Assembly (NCBI RefSeq): GCF_014651635.1
Contig: NZ_BMXG01000018.1
Location: 1 to 64,000 of the forward strand
Source of the DNA: Cerasicoccus arenae
GTDB lineage: Bacteria; Verrucomicrobiota; Verrucomicrobiia; Opitutales; Cerasicoccaceae
Direction: 5' to 3'
DNA length: 64,000 bases
The translations under genes and the position numbers were made by a program. Below are positions 8,741 to 18,075 of the stretch, one piece after another; within the stretch, counting starts at the first letter, position 1; the number at the start of each line of letters is the position of its first letter. The notes under the pieces are model-generated. The model saw nothing but the letters and a program-made list of their open reading frames with translations. It did no database searches and was not told where the DNA came from.

Positions 8741-9880
8741 CTACACTACCTTGCGGAAAAAATACGCCGATAGCAGGAGCATGAGCCCAAAAGGCAACCA
8801 CACTGCCACAGCCAGCGGTATGATGCCCTGAGAGCCAAGCAGGCGGAAGATTTCCTCCAGCATAAAGAAGAGTGCGAAAAAGCCCAGTGCCTTGGCGACG
8901 CCAACCACTGGGTTGACACGCACCCCGGCAACCGCGAACGGAATTGCGATGCCCACCATCACCAAGCACACGAACGGCTGAGAGACGATGCGCTGGCGCC
9001 GTATCTCATACGTTGGCAGCTTGGGGTTGTCTGGGTGAGACATGGTCAATAGCCGCTGGATTTCATTGAAAGATAAATTATCAGGCTCGGTGTTAAGTGC
9101 CTGCATTAACCAGGGATTCTCCTCCAACTCCGGAAACGCGCGTTCTTTAAAACCGATCGAACGGTAATTTTCACCGCTTTCCGGATCAAAGAGCATCTCC
9201 CGGCCCTGTACGAAGACCCAGTAACCATCGACATCGTCAAAATACGCCTCCTGCCCCATGATACGCCGCACCTCGCGCCCTTGCTCGTCCCGCTCATAGA
9301 CATTGACCCCAAATCCGTCGTAAGAATATTCGCTGAAGCGATTCATGAACCACAGGCGGCGATCCTGCTGATTATCAAAGGACATCAGCGGCACGATACC
9401 AACCATCCGAGCACCAAAAATTTCCGCCTCATGCTGCATTCGCCAGCCATTACGTATCAAACGGCTTTGCTCAATCGAATGTGGCACCACAGAGGCGTTT
9501 AGTAATAGCAGCAACAGCGCCAACACACCACCAGCAAGCCACAGCGAACGCGTGATCGTAAACAAGTGAAGCCCACTCGCCCGCATTGCGGTAATCTCGT
9601 TATTCCGGTGCAGGTTCCCCAGTGTGAACAGAATCGAGATCAACAGACCAATCGGGAGGATCAGCGGGAGGAAACTAGGCGTGAGATACAGGTAATATTT
9701 TACCAGCTCGACTCCAGTAGCTCCCCAGTCCAAGTAGTCCTGCATGTCATCCTGAAAGTCCTCCAGCAACAATACACCCAGCATCGCAGCAACCGCCATG
9801 GCGAACGCCTTCAGCCATTCAAAGAAAACATATCGATCCAGCAGGCGCACAAGTGAGAAAGTGAAGGTCCAAGGTTGCAA
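8741..9880 (-). CDS. LptG/LptF family LPS-export permease
   Basis: YjgP/YjgQ-family permease of 379 residues, part of the LptB2FG ABC transporter that pulls lipopolysaccharide from the inner membrane. Three N-terminal membrane helices include the family segments LPLILPIGLLISILFTLG and NNEITAMRASG, the coupling-helix region. A periplasmic beta-jellyroll domain follows, then three C-terminal helices. Which of LptF and LptG it represents cannot be decided from this alone. It is the last gene of the moxR-DUF58-transglutaminase run, 29 nt after the transglutaminase gene, so probably co-transcribed. Confidence 0.87.
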   Translation of the reverse strand: MQPWTFTFSLVRLLDRYVFFEWLKAFAMAVAAMLGVLLLEDFQDDMQDYLDWGATGVELVKYYLYLTPSFLPLILPIGLLISILFTLGNLHRNNEITAMRASGLHLFTITRSLWLAGGVLALLLLLLNASVVPHSIEQSRLIRNGWRMQHEAEIFGARMVGIVPLMSFDNQQDRRLWFMNRFSEYSYDGFGVNVYERDEQGREVRRIMGQEAYFDDVDGYWVFVQGREMLFDPESGENYRSIGFKERAFPELEENPWLMQALNTEPDNLSFNEIQRLLTMSHPDNPKLPTYEIRRQRIVSQPFVCLVMVGIAIPFAVAGVRVNPVVGVAKALGFFALFFMLEEIFRLLGSQGIIPLAVAVWLPFGLMLLLSAYFFRKVV

Positions 9881-9909
9881 GCAGACCGGACCAGATGAAA
9901 GGAAAAAGA

Positions 9910-12234
9910 TTACGATTCTGCCGTTTCCAACGCCCCCTCCCCCCTATCCACCGTCTTCACACCAGCTCTCATAAGTCGACGGGCAGCCTTGAGGGTGTTT
10001 TTCCAACTACCAGTGCTCGGGTTGTCGCCAAAACGCAGCTTTAAGAGATCTTCATAAATAGACTGCCAAGGCTTGAGAGCTTCGCCTCGCAATTCCTGCT
10101 GGGCATTTACGTAAGCAGGACGAAACCGTGTCAAAACACGACCGGCTTTGCGGCGTATCGGATCGTTGACTGCTCGCACGCCCTCATGCGTACGAGCAGA
10201 ACGCCAAGTCATGAAAGCTTGATAGAACATTCGAAGTGCCAAAATCGAAAAGCAAACGAGTGCCACTATAACCGCTACGTCACGGACCTTGGCCACGTTC
10301 CACCCCTCTGTAAGCCAACTTTTAAAGGATTTCCATTTGGTCGTAAACTGCATACGGAATTCCTTAAAGGCACTCACCGAAATATCCCGCAAGTTGTTCG
10401 CAATTTCCTCTTGGTCCTGCTGATCGAAATTAATGACCCGTCGATACCATACCATGCGAACACTGTCCAACCAGGCCCCCCAGCCAGATTCAGTCAGCAT
10501 AGCCCCCTGAAGCCCCGAATCCATATTCCCGAACAAGTGGGATGTTGAGGGTGTCGGATCAGCGCGAAGCCAACGTCCATTGCCATCATAAATTTCCACC
10601 CATGCATGCGCCATCCGGTTTCGAACCACGAAAAAATCCTCGTAATCGTTCCAAGATGCGCCGGCGAAACCAGCGACCGCCCGAGCGGGAAAGCCAGCAG
10701 TGCGCGCCAACATGATGAACGCCCCCGAAAAATGTTCGCACCAACCAGTATTTGCATTGCGCATCCAGTGGATCAAATGGTCCGAGCGCTCACTATCGGG
10801 CAGGCCTGTCGATAGTGCGTAACGGTAATTCTCACTCAGCCAGGCAAATGCTCTACGACTAAACTCCTGCGCACTAAGCTTCTGGTCGTTAGTAATTTCT
10901 TTGACTGCGGCTTGCAGGAACTCAAGGTCTTCGCCTTCGACTGGCACAATCAGCGTAGTCTCAGGATAGCTCAAATCGCGAATAGATGCGGAATACTCCT
11001 CGATTAGAATTGGCGCGCCGAATATGGCGTTCAAGGCACGTTCCTCGCGGCGGCTTGTCTGGAGTGATTCACCAAGGGCAACATTGGAAAGCGAGTAACC
11101 AAGCGTAGTCGCGCTAGGTGCATCCAACTCAAAAACATTGAACTCTTCCCCTGCAAAAAACTTCATCCGCTGAGGAAATGAAATCGATTCGAATGGACCA
11201 ATGAGCGGCAGATAACCACTCACGTTGCCCTCAAGATAGAATTTCATTTCGTCAACAGTATGGCCGCCAAGATAACGCTGCGGGTTCTCTTGATTGACGT
11301 AGCGATAGCCCTCCTGCAGTCGCGTATTGGCGAATTGCCGGGCAGCCGTAGACACACGGAACGTGCTGCTTGCCGGTTCGTAGAGGTCGAGCACGACCAT
11401 CCGCCAATAAGGTCGCGTTGGGATTTTATCCGGTTCACTTACTACGACTTGCAGGGCCACGCGATCATCGCCACTGAGCAATTCATTTACCGTTCCATAG
11501 CTAATGGTGTCGCTGAACCCGATCCCTGCATTGGCCTGCATTTTCAGAAACGGAATGGCTTGGTCCATCTTGATGCGTGGCAGGGAAATAAAAATCACCG
11601 TGGAGATCGCCACCACAATCGCGAACAGCACACCTGCAAAAGCAATCAATCGAAAATCCAGCCCAACTCGGAGCCGTATGAAAAAACGCCGCCAGCTAAA
11701 AGCCCGCCAATCGTCTGCCGCCAATATCCGCTCATTGGCCTGCTCCAGCAAGTTGACCAGAAAGAGTTGCCCCATCGCAATCGGGGTAAAAATCAGCATC
11801 TGAACCGCAAAGGAAATCGACACCAATAACACGCCCACAATGATCAGTGTAAAGAGCGTCAACAGCAGTAATTGGAGATCTTCCCGGCGCTTACGAAATT
11901 GTAGCGATCGGTAGAGCGTCAGAAAACCGACCATGCGGACCATCGGGTCTAGGAAATTCGCCCCGTGCAGGATGAAATCAACGGCAATAATGAGGATCAA
12001 TGCGGGCGTCGCTGCCTTGTTCACCCAGTCCGGGATACGCCCGATAAGATGCGGGAACAGCGTCACCGCCCCAATGCCCAAGATAAAAATCAGGATGAGT
12101 CCGCTGGGGATCGAGTTCAAGCTCCACAGCGACCACATGGCAATCAGGGCGAGTAATTGCCCTAATAGCCACTTGAGCTGTTGGAGTTCGTCTTGGCTAA
12201 GCCGAACCCGAGAGATTGCCGCTGAGGTAGGCAT
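9910..12234 (-). CDS. TgpA-like membrane transglutaminase
   Basis: Large membrane protein (774 residues) with an N-terminal DUF3488-type bundle of about six helices, a periplasmic transglutaminase-like domain and one later membrane segment near residue 660. The catalytic triad is readable: Cys in NANTGWCEHFSGAFIMLART, His in RMAHAWVEIY, and Asp in WLRADPTPS. TgpA of Pseudomonas is the best-known relative; the substrate in this phylum is unknown. Its start overlaps the end of the DUF58 gene by 38 nt, implying translational coupling. With MoxR and DUF58 it forms a widespread bacterial module thought to act in envelope protein assembly or modification. Confidence 0.88.
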   Translation of the reverse strand: MPTSAAISRVRLSQDELQQLKWLLGQLLALIAMWSLWSLNSIPSGLILIFILGIGAVTLFPHLIGRIPDWVNKAATPALILIIAVDFILHGANFLDPMVRMVGFLTLYRSLQFRKRREDLQLLLLTLFTLIIVGVLLVSISFAVQMLIFTPIAMGQLFLVNLLEQANERILAADDWRAFSWRRFFIRLRVGLDFRLIAFAGVLFAIVVAISTVIFISLPRIKMDQAIPFLKMQANAGIGFSDTISYGTVNELLSGDDRVALQVVVSEPDKIPTRPYWRMVVLDLYEPASSTFRVSTAARQFANTRLQEGYRYVNQENPQRYLGGHTVDEMKFYLEGNVSGYLPLIGPFESISFPQRMKFFAGEEFNVFELDAPSATTLGYSLSNVALGESLQTSRREERALNAIFGAPILIEEYSASIRDLSYPETTLIVPVEGEDLEFLQAAVKEITNDQKLSAQEFSRRAFAWLSENYRYALSTGLPDSERSDHLIHWMRNANTGWCEHFSGAFIMLARTAGFPARAVAGFAGASWNDYEDFFVVRNRMAHAWVEIYDGNGRWLRADPTPSTSHLFGNMDSGLQGAMLTESGWGAWLDSVRMVWYRRVINFDQQDQEEIANNLRDISVSAFKEFRMQFTTKWKSFKSWLTEGWNVAKVRDVAVIVALVCFSILALRMFYQAFMTWRSARTHEGVRAVNDPIRRKAGRVLTRFRPAYVNAQQELRGEALKPWQSIYEDLLKLRFGDNPSTGSWKNTLKAARRLMRAGVKTVDRGEGALETAES

Positions 12235-13375
12235 GTACTTGCTGTTTAGCGCCTGGTTTAAAGGTGATTAGATTCCCGCCGTAGTGCTCGCCCGCTGATT
12301 GGTAGCTAGATGTAGGTGTAGCGCGGGCCAACATTTCAAGAAAAAGCTGGAGATCGTGGAGTCGCTTGACGACCAACAAAGGCTGATCGTTGATGGCTAC
12401 GCCGACCAAGCGGCCTTCGCGAAATAAATCCTCGGCCAAGCTAGCCGCGAAACTGCATAGTTTTTCGAACTGCGCTGCCTCCTGCCAGATCGAGGCCGGA
12501 GTCTCCACAAAGACAATAAAGCCGTCTCGGTTTTCCTCCTCCATTTGCCGGACCATGAGCTGACGCAGTCGCGCGGTGGCTTTCCAGTGGACAACGCGCT
12601 GGGGGTCGCCTCGCTGGTAGCGGCGGATATTCATCAACTCGGCACCCGCGCCAGGACGGCGGGTAAAGGCACCCAATTGGTGCCCACGGTGGCCCACCGG
12701 ACTGCGAAATTCGTAGTCGATGCGCCGTGGGGTCACCACGATCGTCCGCGTCACGCCAGCCCCCATCGTTTTGCGGAGAAAGCCAAAGGGGAACTGAGAC
12801 TCCAATCCGGAAATTTGAACTTCCTCTACGCCACGCTCCCTAGGAGTAAAGAGCCATTCCAGCTTGGCCTGTTGATCCGGGTCGAGTCGTTCTTCCAGAT
12901 AAAGGCGTTCCCAATCCTTTTGCTTGCTGGAGCGTACCTTGACCCACAGACAGCAAGTTGGCAGAACTCGCTTCGTGTTCCAAAGCTCAACAGTGATTGG
13001 CGCGGGCTCTTCTACCCGAAAATGCGCGGGCAGCAGCACGCGCCAACGTCCACCGCGGAAATTCATCCAACTGAGCAATCCGCTAAGGATGAGCGTAGAA
13101 AGCACCAGCGAAAGCGCCATGAACAGGATGTTATTGCTCGACGAAGCGTAGGCCGCAGACATCAGCCCCACACACACCATCATGTGGACAAAGCCTGCCG
13201 GGGTAACGGCAATCCGGTGCCCTTCTGGCGGCACAATGAACATCCATAAAAAACGCCAGATACTGCGCCCAACCTTACGTTTGGCCACATGCATCCCGGC
13301 ATCGGCCCAATCGGTTACGTTATATTCCGGCGGCGGAGTCGGCTCGGTAGCAGATTCTGGCGGAGGTCGGGACAT
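12197..13375 (-). CDS. DUF58 domain protein
   Basis: DUF58 family protein with two membrane helices near the N-terminus (FVHMMVCVGLMSAAYAS and ILFMALSLVLSTLILSGLL) and the family core IRRYQRGDPQRVVHWKATAR, followed by a von Willebrand A-like region (DGFIVFVET). The ATG at 13375 is chosen; a TTG at 13390, right beside the moxR stop, would add five residues. Members sit beside MoxR ATPases almost everywhere, and the DUF58/VWA domain is believed to be the MoxR client. It lies between moxR and the transglutaminase gene and overlaps the latter by 38 nt. Confidence 0.87.
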   Translation of the reverse strand: MSRPPPESATEPTPPPEYNVTDWADAGMHVAKRKVGRSIWRFLWMFIVPPEGHRIAVTPAGFVHMMVCVGLMSAAYASSSNNILFMALSLVLSTLILSGLLSWMNFRGGRWRVLLPAHFRVEEPAPITVELWNTKRVLPTCCLWVKVRSSKQKDWERLYLEERLDPDQQAKLEWLFTPRERGVEEVQISGLESQFPFGFLRKTMGAGVTRTIVVTPRRIDYEFRSPVGHRGHQLGAFTRRPGAGAELMNIRRYQRGDPQRVVHWKATARLRQLMVRQMEEENRDGFIVFVETPASIWQEAAQFEKLCSFAASLAEDLFREGRLVGVAINDQPLLVVKRLHDLQLFLEMLARATPTSSYQSAGEHYGGNLITFKPGAKQQVHAYLSGNLSGSA

Positions 13376-13390
13376 AGCGCCAGCGGACAA

Positions 13391-14368
13391 TTAAAGCGGG
13401 AGTGGGATGGAATCGATCAGCTTGGTCAAGATACCTTCTACCGCACGGCGCTCCTCCAGCGGATCAGCGGTCTGCCGACGCAGGGTGAGGCGGTGAGTAA
13501 AGACGGGCTTAACCATGGAGGACACATCTTCCGGGATTAGAAACGCACGGCCAGCCATAAGCGCCTTGGCCTGGGCCGCCAGCTTGAGTGCTAACGTGCC
13601 GCGCGTGCTCACGCCGGTTTCAAATTCACTTTCTGTCCGGGTGGCGGTGATAAACTTCAGCATATAGTCGTAGAGGCTTTCCTCAACGAAGACCTGCGGC
13701 ACAAAATGTTGAATTTCGTGAATGTCCTTTTCCGTAACAACGGGGTTAATATTCAAGCTGTCGTAGCTTCGACGCGTTTGGTCAGAGCGAAGAATCTCCA
13801 GCTCATGCGCATAGTCCGGATACCCCATTTGCAGGCGCATCAGGAAGCGATCCATCTGACTTTCGGGCAGCGGAAAAGTCCCCTCATAATCCACCGGATT
13901 CTGAGTGGCGAAAACGATAAACGGGGTACCAACGTTGTAGGTAGAACCGTCAACGGACACCTTCCCACGGTCCATGACTTCAAGTAACGCAGACTGTGTT
14001 TTTGGCGTGGCGCGGTTGATTTCATCCGCCAAGACAATGTTGGCAAAGATCGGGCCGCGCTTGAACACGAACTCCTTCATTTGCTCATCGTAAATAGAAA
14101 CGCCAAGCACATCACTGGGCAGCAGATCGCTGGTGAACTGAACCCGAGAAAAATCGCAATCAATGGAACGCGCCAGACAGTAGGCAAGCGTTGTCTTACC
14201 CAAACCGGGCAAATCCTCCAACAGCACGTGTCCACCGGCAATCAGACAGACAACCACCTCTTCGATTACCTCATCCTTACCCCGTATAACCTGCGCCACG
14301 TTGCTGGTAAGGCGCTGAAGAGTTTCACGTATGCGGGGGGCTGGAATCGGCTTCGACGTTTGGCTCAT
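13391..14368 (-). CDS. MoxR-type AAA+ ATPase
   Basis: AAA+ ATPase of 325 residues in the MoxR family, chaperone-like enzymes that help assemble or activate VWA/DUF58 partner proteins. Walker A is [13 protein letters not shown], Walker B is [22 protein letters not shown], sensor 1 is [20 protein letters not shown], and the arginine-finger region [15 protein letters not shown] follows. First gene of a four-gene minus-strand operon with DUF58, transglutaminase and LptG/F-type permease. No terminator is visible between members. Confidence 0.92.
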   Translation of the reverse strand: MSQTSKPIPAPRIRETLQRLTSNVAQVIRGKDEVIEEVVVCLIAGGHVLLEDLPGLGKTTLAYCLARSIDCDFSRVQFTSDLLPSDVLGVSIYDEQMKEFVFKRGPIFANIVLADEINRATPKTQSALLEVMDRGKVSVDGSTYNVGTPFIVFATQNPVDYEGTFPLPESQMDRFLMRLQMGYPDYAHELEILRSDQTRRSYDSLNINPVVTEKDIHEIQHFVPQVFVEESLYDYMLKFITATRTESEFETGVSTRGTLALKLAAQAKALMAGRAFLIPEDVSSMVKPVFTHRLTLRRQTADPLEERRAVEGILTKLIDSIPLPL

Positions 14369-14766
14369 AAATAACTCCTCAAATAGATATCACCTCGATT
14401 GACATACGGGGCACGCTAGCCCGATTGACCTCTTATCAATCATCATGTTCCAAACCAAGTGAATTGCAAGCCAAGGCCTTTCGTCGACGCGAATTCATTT
14501 TGGGCTTCTTTCCTTGAGCAATTTGAAGGTGACCAAAGAGAAGCCGCCGACCCTAGAGTCGACGGCTTCAGCTACCACTACTGCTACTATTCTGTGTTGG
14601 AATTAACCAACACAATAAATATATCACATAAATGACAAATTAGTATAAGGATTATACTCTATTTCGTTACATTTGTTACACGAAAGATCATTCGGTAGTA
14701 TACCGACCTTATAATGCCAAGATTCTGGACTTATAAATGCAAAAAAGACTTAGACCCAGTCTATGA
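14369..14766. other. Intergenic region between moxR and cysK
   Basis: About 400 nt, notably AT-rich from 14580 to 14760. Both flanking genes read leftwards, so it holds the cysK terminator (14540-14569) and the moxR promoter, which I cannot pin down. No gene is supported. Confidence 0.45.
14540..14569 (-). terminator. Candidate cysK terminator hairpin
   Basis: A 12-bp stem with one G-U pair on the RNA (14540-14551 with 14558-14569) encloses a 6-nt loop. On the minus strand it is followed by a pyrimidine-rich TCTCTTTGG stretch rather than a clean U run. It lies about 200 nt past the cysK stop. Confidence 0.5.
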
Positions 14767-15720
14767 CTAGAGTCCAAAGCCTGTAGCCACTTCCTGACGC
14801 GCTTTTTCAGCCAACGGAGTAGATAGGTAACGTTCCACCGAACTGCAGGCAACTGTAACAATGAGTTTGCCCGCCATTTCTGGGCGCTTGGCCAGTTCAA
14901 TCGCAGAATAGATGTTGGCACCGGAGGAAATACCAACCGGAAGACCTTCCAGCAAGCAGACCTGCTGTGCGGTCGCAAAGGCGGCATCATTGCTCACTTG
15001 GATCACCTCATCAATGATGTCGGTGTTGCAATTTTTCGGGATAAAGCCTGCGCCAATTCCCTGAATCTTGTGCGGGCCAGGAGCGCCACCCGAGATGACT
15101 GGGCTAGCGTCAGGCTCAACGGCAACGGTGTGCAGCGACTTGCGAGACTTGATCACTTCGGAAACACCGGTAATCGTGCCGCCAGTGCCTACGCCAGAGA
15201 CGAAGGCATCGATCTTGCCTTCAGTCGCAGCCCAGATTTCTTCCGCCGTGGTGCGGCGGTGAATTTCAGGGTTGGCCGGGTTCTCAAATTGTTGCGGCAT
15301 GAACGCGTTTGCATTCTCCGCTACGAGTTCTGCCGCGCGGGCAATCGCGCCGCCCATTCCCTTAGGTCCAGGGGTCAACACCACTTCAGCGCCTAGCATG
15401 CGCAAAAGCACGCGTCGCTCCATCGACATCGTTTCCGGCATGGTCAACATGCAGCGGTAGCCCTTGGCTGCGCAAACAAACGCCAATGCAATACCAGTGT
15501 TGCCCGAAGTCGGCTCAACAACCAAACCACCTGGCTTCAATCTGCCATCACGCTCAGCGGCTTCGATCATCGCCAAACCAATACGGTCCTTGACGCTGGA
15601 TAGCGGATTGAAAAATTCACACTTTACGTAAACATCGGCTTCGAGGCCTTCAGTCAGCTTGTTCAGCTTGATCAACGGCGTATTGCCAATCGTCGTAATA
15701 ATCGAGGGAGACATGGACAT
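14767..15720 (-). CDS. cysK: Cysteine synthase (O-acetylserine sulfhydrylase)
   Basis: PLP enzyme that makes cysteine from O-acetylserine and sulfide. The PLP lysine is in [11 protein letters not shown] (about residue 44), the substrate loop is [11 protein letters not shown], and the phosphate-binding loop is [10 protein letters not shown]. Length 317 is typical. The ATG at 15720 is followed by an in-frame MSPS two codons on. It lies 54 nt downstream of infA on the same strand, so the two may share a transcript. CysK versus CysM cannot be fully separated by eye; the sequence looks like CysK. Confidence 0.92.
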   Translation of the reverse strand: MSMSPSIITTIGNTPLIKLNKLTEGLEADVYVKCEFFNPLSSVKDRIGLAMIEAAERDGRLKPGGLVVEPTSGNTGIALAFVCAAKGYRCMLTMPETMSMERRVLLRMLGAEVVLTPGPKGMGGAIARAAELVAENANAFMPQQFENPANPEIHRRTTAEEIWAATEGKIDAFVSGVGTGGTITGVSEVIKSRKSLHTVAVEPDASPVISGGAPGPHKIQGIGAGFIPKNCNTDIIDEVIQVSNDAAFATAQQVCLLEGLPVGISSGANIYSAIELAKRPEMAGKLIVTVACSSVERYLSTPLAEKARQEVATGFGL

Positions 15721-15774
15721 AGGATTTCAGTAGTTGAGGTGGACGGGTTCGTTAAAAAATCTCAACCCCGAGCA

Positions 15775-16047
15775 CTACCGTCGCCGAGGGCCGTAGCTGC
15801 GAATTGGGGCATTGCGCTGCTGCGCCGCATTACGCAGACGGAAGGTGATACGCGCCTTGTTCAAATCATAGCGCGACATCTCCATCTTTACCATGTCACC
15901 TGTGGTGATCTTGATGAAGTGCTTACGCAATTTACCGGAAATCGTGGCCAGCACGACGTGTTTATTCGGAAGCTCAACCCGGAACATTGTCCCAGGGAGC
16001 ACGGCTACCACCTTGCCTTCTACTTCTATTACGTCGACGTCTGCCAT
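15775..16047 (-). CDS. infA: Translation initiation factor IF-1
   Basis: Ribosomal A-site-binding initiation factor with a single S1/OB fold: [20 protein letters not shown], then [22 protein letters not shown] and a conserved [18 protein letters not shown]. At 90 residues it is longer than E. coli IF-1 (72) owing to a basic C-terminal tail ([19 protein letters not shown]). It stands upstream of cysK rather than in a ribosomal protein operon. Confidence 0.95.
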   Translation of the reverse strand: MADVDVIEVEGKVVAVLPGTMFRVELPNKHVVLATISGKLRKHFIKITTGDMVKMEMSRYDLNKARITFRLRNAAQQRNAPIRSYGPRRR

Positions 16048-16203
16048 ATATTGTATATCAATGTATCTCGCTAGGCCGGGGATGCAACCTCAGCTAAAAA
16101 AGAATGCGCAAGAATCGCTGACTTGCCGTCTGAGTCAAGGTTTTATCGGTCTTCAGCAAGATTTCGACTTGCCCCCGCAAGCTGCCATCCGAAACGTAGC
16201 ACC

Positions 16204-16773
16204 ATGGAGGATTCCCAACCGCGCGCACTGCTGCCCTGCCCTTACCCTAAATTGTTCCCGTCACAGCTCAACCGAGACGATCAATTTTTCATGCAGCTTG
16301 CCTATAATCAGGCCATTGACGCCTGGCGCGCAGATGAAACCCCCATCGGAGCCGTCATCGAGTTCAACGGCGAACCCATCGCCCACGCCTTCAACCGTGT
16401 TGATGCGACCAAGGACCCCACTGCACATGCTGAGATGCTCGCCATTACCAAAGCGGCCAACTTCATTGGCGACTGGCGCCTCAACGAATGCCGCCTCTAC
16501 GTGACTAAGGAGCCCTGCCCCATGTGCGCCGGTGCCAGCATCATGGCCCGCCTCAAGGAGGTCGTTTTCGCCGTCCCTGACCCCAAAATGGGCTACCTTG
16601 GCGGCGTCTTGGAGGCCCACGCGACGCCATCCCTCAACCACCGCCTCAATGTCCGCTCCGGCATCCTCGAAGATCAATGCCGCGAACTCATACAGGCCTA
16701 TTTCCGCCTAAAACGCGTTCAATCAAAGAATGCCCATGTCCCAAACGCCATTGACGAAGATCAACTGACCTAA
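16204..16773 (+). CDS. tadA: tRNA-specific adenosine deaminase
   Basis: Zinc deaminase that converts the wobble adenosine of tRNA-Arg(ACG) to inosine. The catalytic pattern is intact: HAEMLAI supplies the histidine ligand and proton-shuttle glutamate, and PCPMCAGA supplies the two cysteine ligands. The start at 16204 gives 189 residues, about 25 more at the N-terminus than minimal TadA, and a later start at the internal Met of FFMQLAYNQA (16291) is possible. A TTG-started frame from 16123 looks unlikely. It converges on the methyltransferase gene. Confidence 0.88.
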   Translation: MEDSQPRALLPCPYPKLFPSQLNRDDQFFMQLAYNQAIDAWRADETPIGAVIEFNGEPIAHAFNRVDATKDPTAHAEMLAITKAANFIGDWRLNECRLYVTKEPCPMCAGASIMARLKEVVFAVPDPKMGYLGGVLEAHATPSLNHRLNVRSGILEDQCRELIQAYFRLKRVQSKNAHVPNAIDEDQLT

Positions 16774-16868
16774 ATAGCGAAACAAAAAACAGCTAAAAAT
16801 AAACGCAAGCAGCTAACAATCAACTACTAGCAAAACAACAAAGCCGAAACGAGCTACCCGGCCTTCAC

Positions 16869-18041
16869 TCATCCCGCAGGAGCGGTACTGGGTGAACAAA
16901 TCGACCTAACTGGCAGCACGCTCAATAGCGGCTCCAACAGATCCTGCGCTAGATGGCGAACCACTGGGACCGCCACGCCGTCACCGATCAAATGATACCC
17001 CTCATTGTAGCGCTTTGGCAGTTTATAACTGTCCGGCAGCCCCATTAAGCGAGCGGCTTCACGAACCGACAGCAAACGCGTGCGAACACTGGGGCCGTCG
17101 ATAAAAACCACGGTTTGACGACTAGACCCCCCCCCCGGCGTCCGCAGACAACCCGCCACTCCATCAAACCTTACCTCTGCCCGTTGACGGCGTTGACCAC
17201 CTTCACCCATACGTGTTCGTCGATAAATCGTCCCCACAACGCCCCCCCCTCTCTCCTGCGCCAAGGTGACCTTAGCACGGTTTTTAGCGTCCATCAGCAC
17301 GAGCAAATGTTCCGTTTCTTCGGCTGAATGCCAAGTGACTCCGGACGGCTCATCTTCGATGGCATCAGCGAGATCGATGCCCCGGGCTGCAGGCGCGGGC
17401 AAACGCCACCAGACCCAATGCTGGCGATCTGTCGAATCGATGTTAGCATAAGCCAATTGTAACGCAGGCGGGTGGAACGGCATTTGTGCCTCCTCCAACA
17501 CAAGAGCGGACGGAATCTTCGCATCTCGCCGAACCGCAACAAGAAACAAACGCGGACGCGACTGCGGCAAGTAATGCACGGTGTCGATTAACAATGCGCC
17601 AAAGCGATAGCCACCACTAGACAACGCCTTTGCAAGTGCGGCAAAATCCTGCCCACAATGCGAAGTCAAAGCACCTGCCACGTTCTCCAGCACGATTAGA
17701 TGCGGCGCTCGGCCCTCTGCACCAAGGCGCTGCATGAGATTCCAAAAGCCCCAGAACGACCCCGACCGTGCACCTGCCAGCCCAGCCCCCCCCCCTGCGA
17801 GCGAGAGGTCTTGGCAAGGAAAAGAAGCCCAAGCGAGATCAGCCTGCCCAGGCAAATCAGCTGTCGCAACATCCTGCACAGGACGCGAATCAAGCAGTTC
17901 ATCAGCACCCCAGTTCAGGCGATAGGCGGCATTTTTCTTCGCATCACAATCGTTCGCAAAAAGAGGTCGCCAGTGCGGGCCAAGCCCCATACGCGCCATA
18001 CCACCACCGGCAAAAAATTCGTAGAAAAGGTGATGCGTCAT
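16869..18041 (-). CDS. DNA (cytosine-5) methyltransferase with three poly-G tracts
   Basis: C5-cytosine DNA methyltransferase of 390 residues, complete. Motif I FFAGGGMARMGL (9-20), motif IV SFPCQDLSLAGGG with catalytic Cys76, motif VI LENV (118-121), motif VIII QSRPRLF, motif IX LLSVREAARLMGLPD and motif X YHLIGDGVAVPVVRHLA are all present. Target site unknown. The coding strand carries G10, G8 and G10 runs, read as Gly-Gly-Gly at residues 83-85, 265-267 and 303-305; a one-base slip in any would truncate the enzyme. No restriction endonuclease is adjacent, so it looks like a solitary, possibly regulatory methyltransferase. It follows the HEAT-repeat gene by 34 nt and could be co-transcribed. 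Confidence 0.9.
   Translation of the reverse strand: MTHHLFYEFFAGGGMARMGLGPHWRPLFANDCDAKKNAAYRLNWGADELLDSRPVQDVATADLPGQADLAWASFPCQDLSLAGGGAGLAGARSGSFWGFWNLMQRLGAEGRAPHLIVLENVAGALTSHCGQDFAALAKALSSGGYRFGALLIDTVHYLPQSRPRLFLVAVRRDAKIPSALVLEEAQMPFHPPALQLAYANIDSTDRQHWVWWRLPAPAARGIDLADAIEDEPSGVTWHSAEETEHLLVLMDAKNRAKVTLAQERGGGVVGTIYRRTRMGEGGQRRQRAEVRFDGVAGCLRTPGGGSSRQTVVFIDGPSVRTRLLSVREAARLMGLPDSYKLPKRYNEGYHLIGDGVAVPVVRHLAQDLLEPLLSVLPVRSICSPSTAPAG
17127..17136. repeat. C10 tract in methyltransferase gene (residues 302-305)
   Basis: Ten consecutive C on the plus strand, G10 on the coding strand. It lies upstream of motifs IX and X, so a shift would remove the C-terminal catalytic lobe. Confidence 0.9.
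17242..17249. repeat. C8 tract in methyltransferase gene (residues 265-267)
   Basis: Eight consecutive C on the plus strand in the variable target-recognition region, immediately followed by a CT-rich stretch. Confidence 0.85.
17786..17795. repeat. C10 tract in methyltransferase gene (residues 83-85)
   Basis: Ten consecutive C on the plus strand just after the PCQ catalytic motif. A shift here would truncate the protein at about a quarter of its length. Confidence 0.9.
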
Positions 18042-18075
18042 GACGTCCGTTTCAGCATATTCACCGTCCGATTCC

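Noticed and set aside
16123-16203. TTG-started 27-codon extension of tadA
   Set aside because: No family similarity and a better ATG at 16204.
17127-17795. Methyltransferase tracts as pure sequencing error
   Set aside because: All three tracts keep the gene in frame with intact motifs, so gross length errors are unlikely here. Small errors at other tracts cannot be excluded from sequence alone.
16869-18041. Complete restriction-modification system
   Set aside because: Neighbours are tadA and a HEAT-repeat gene; no endonuclease or specificity subunit is encoded nearby in the window.
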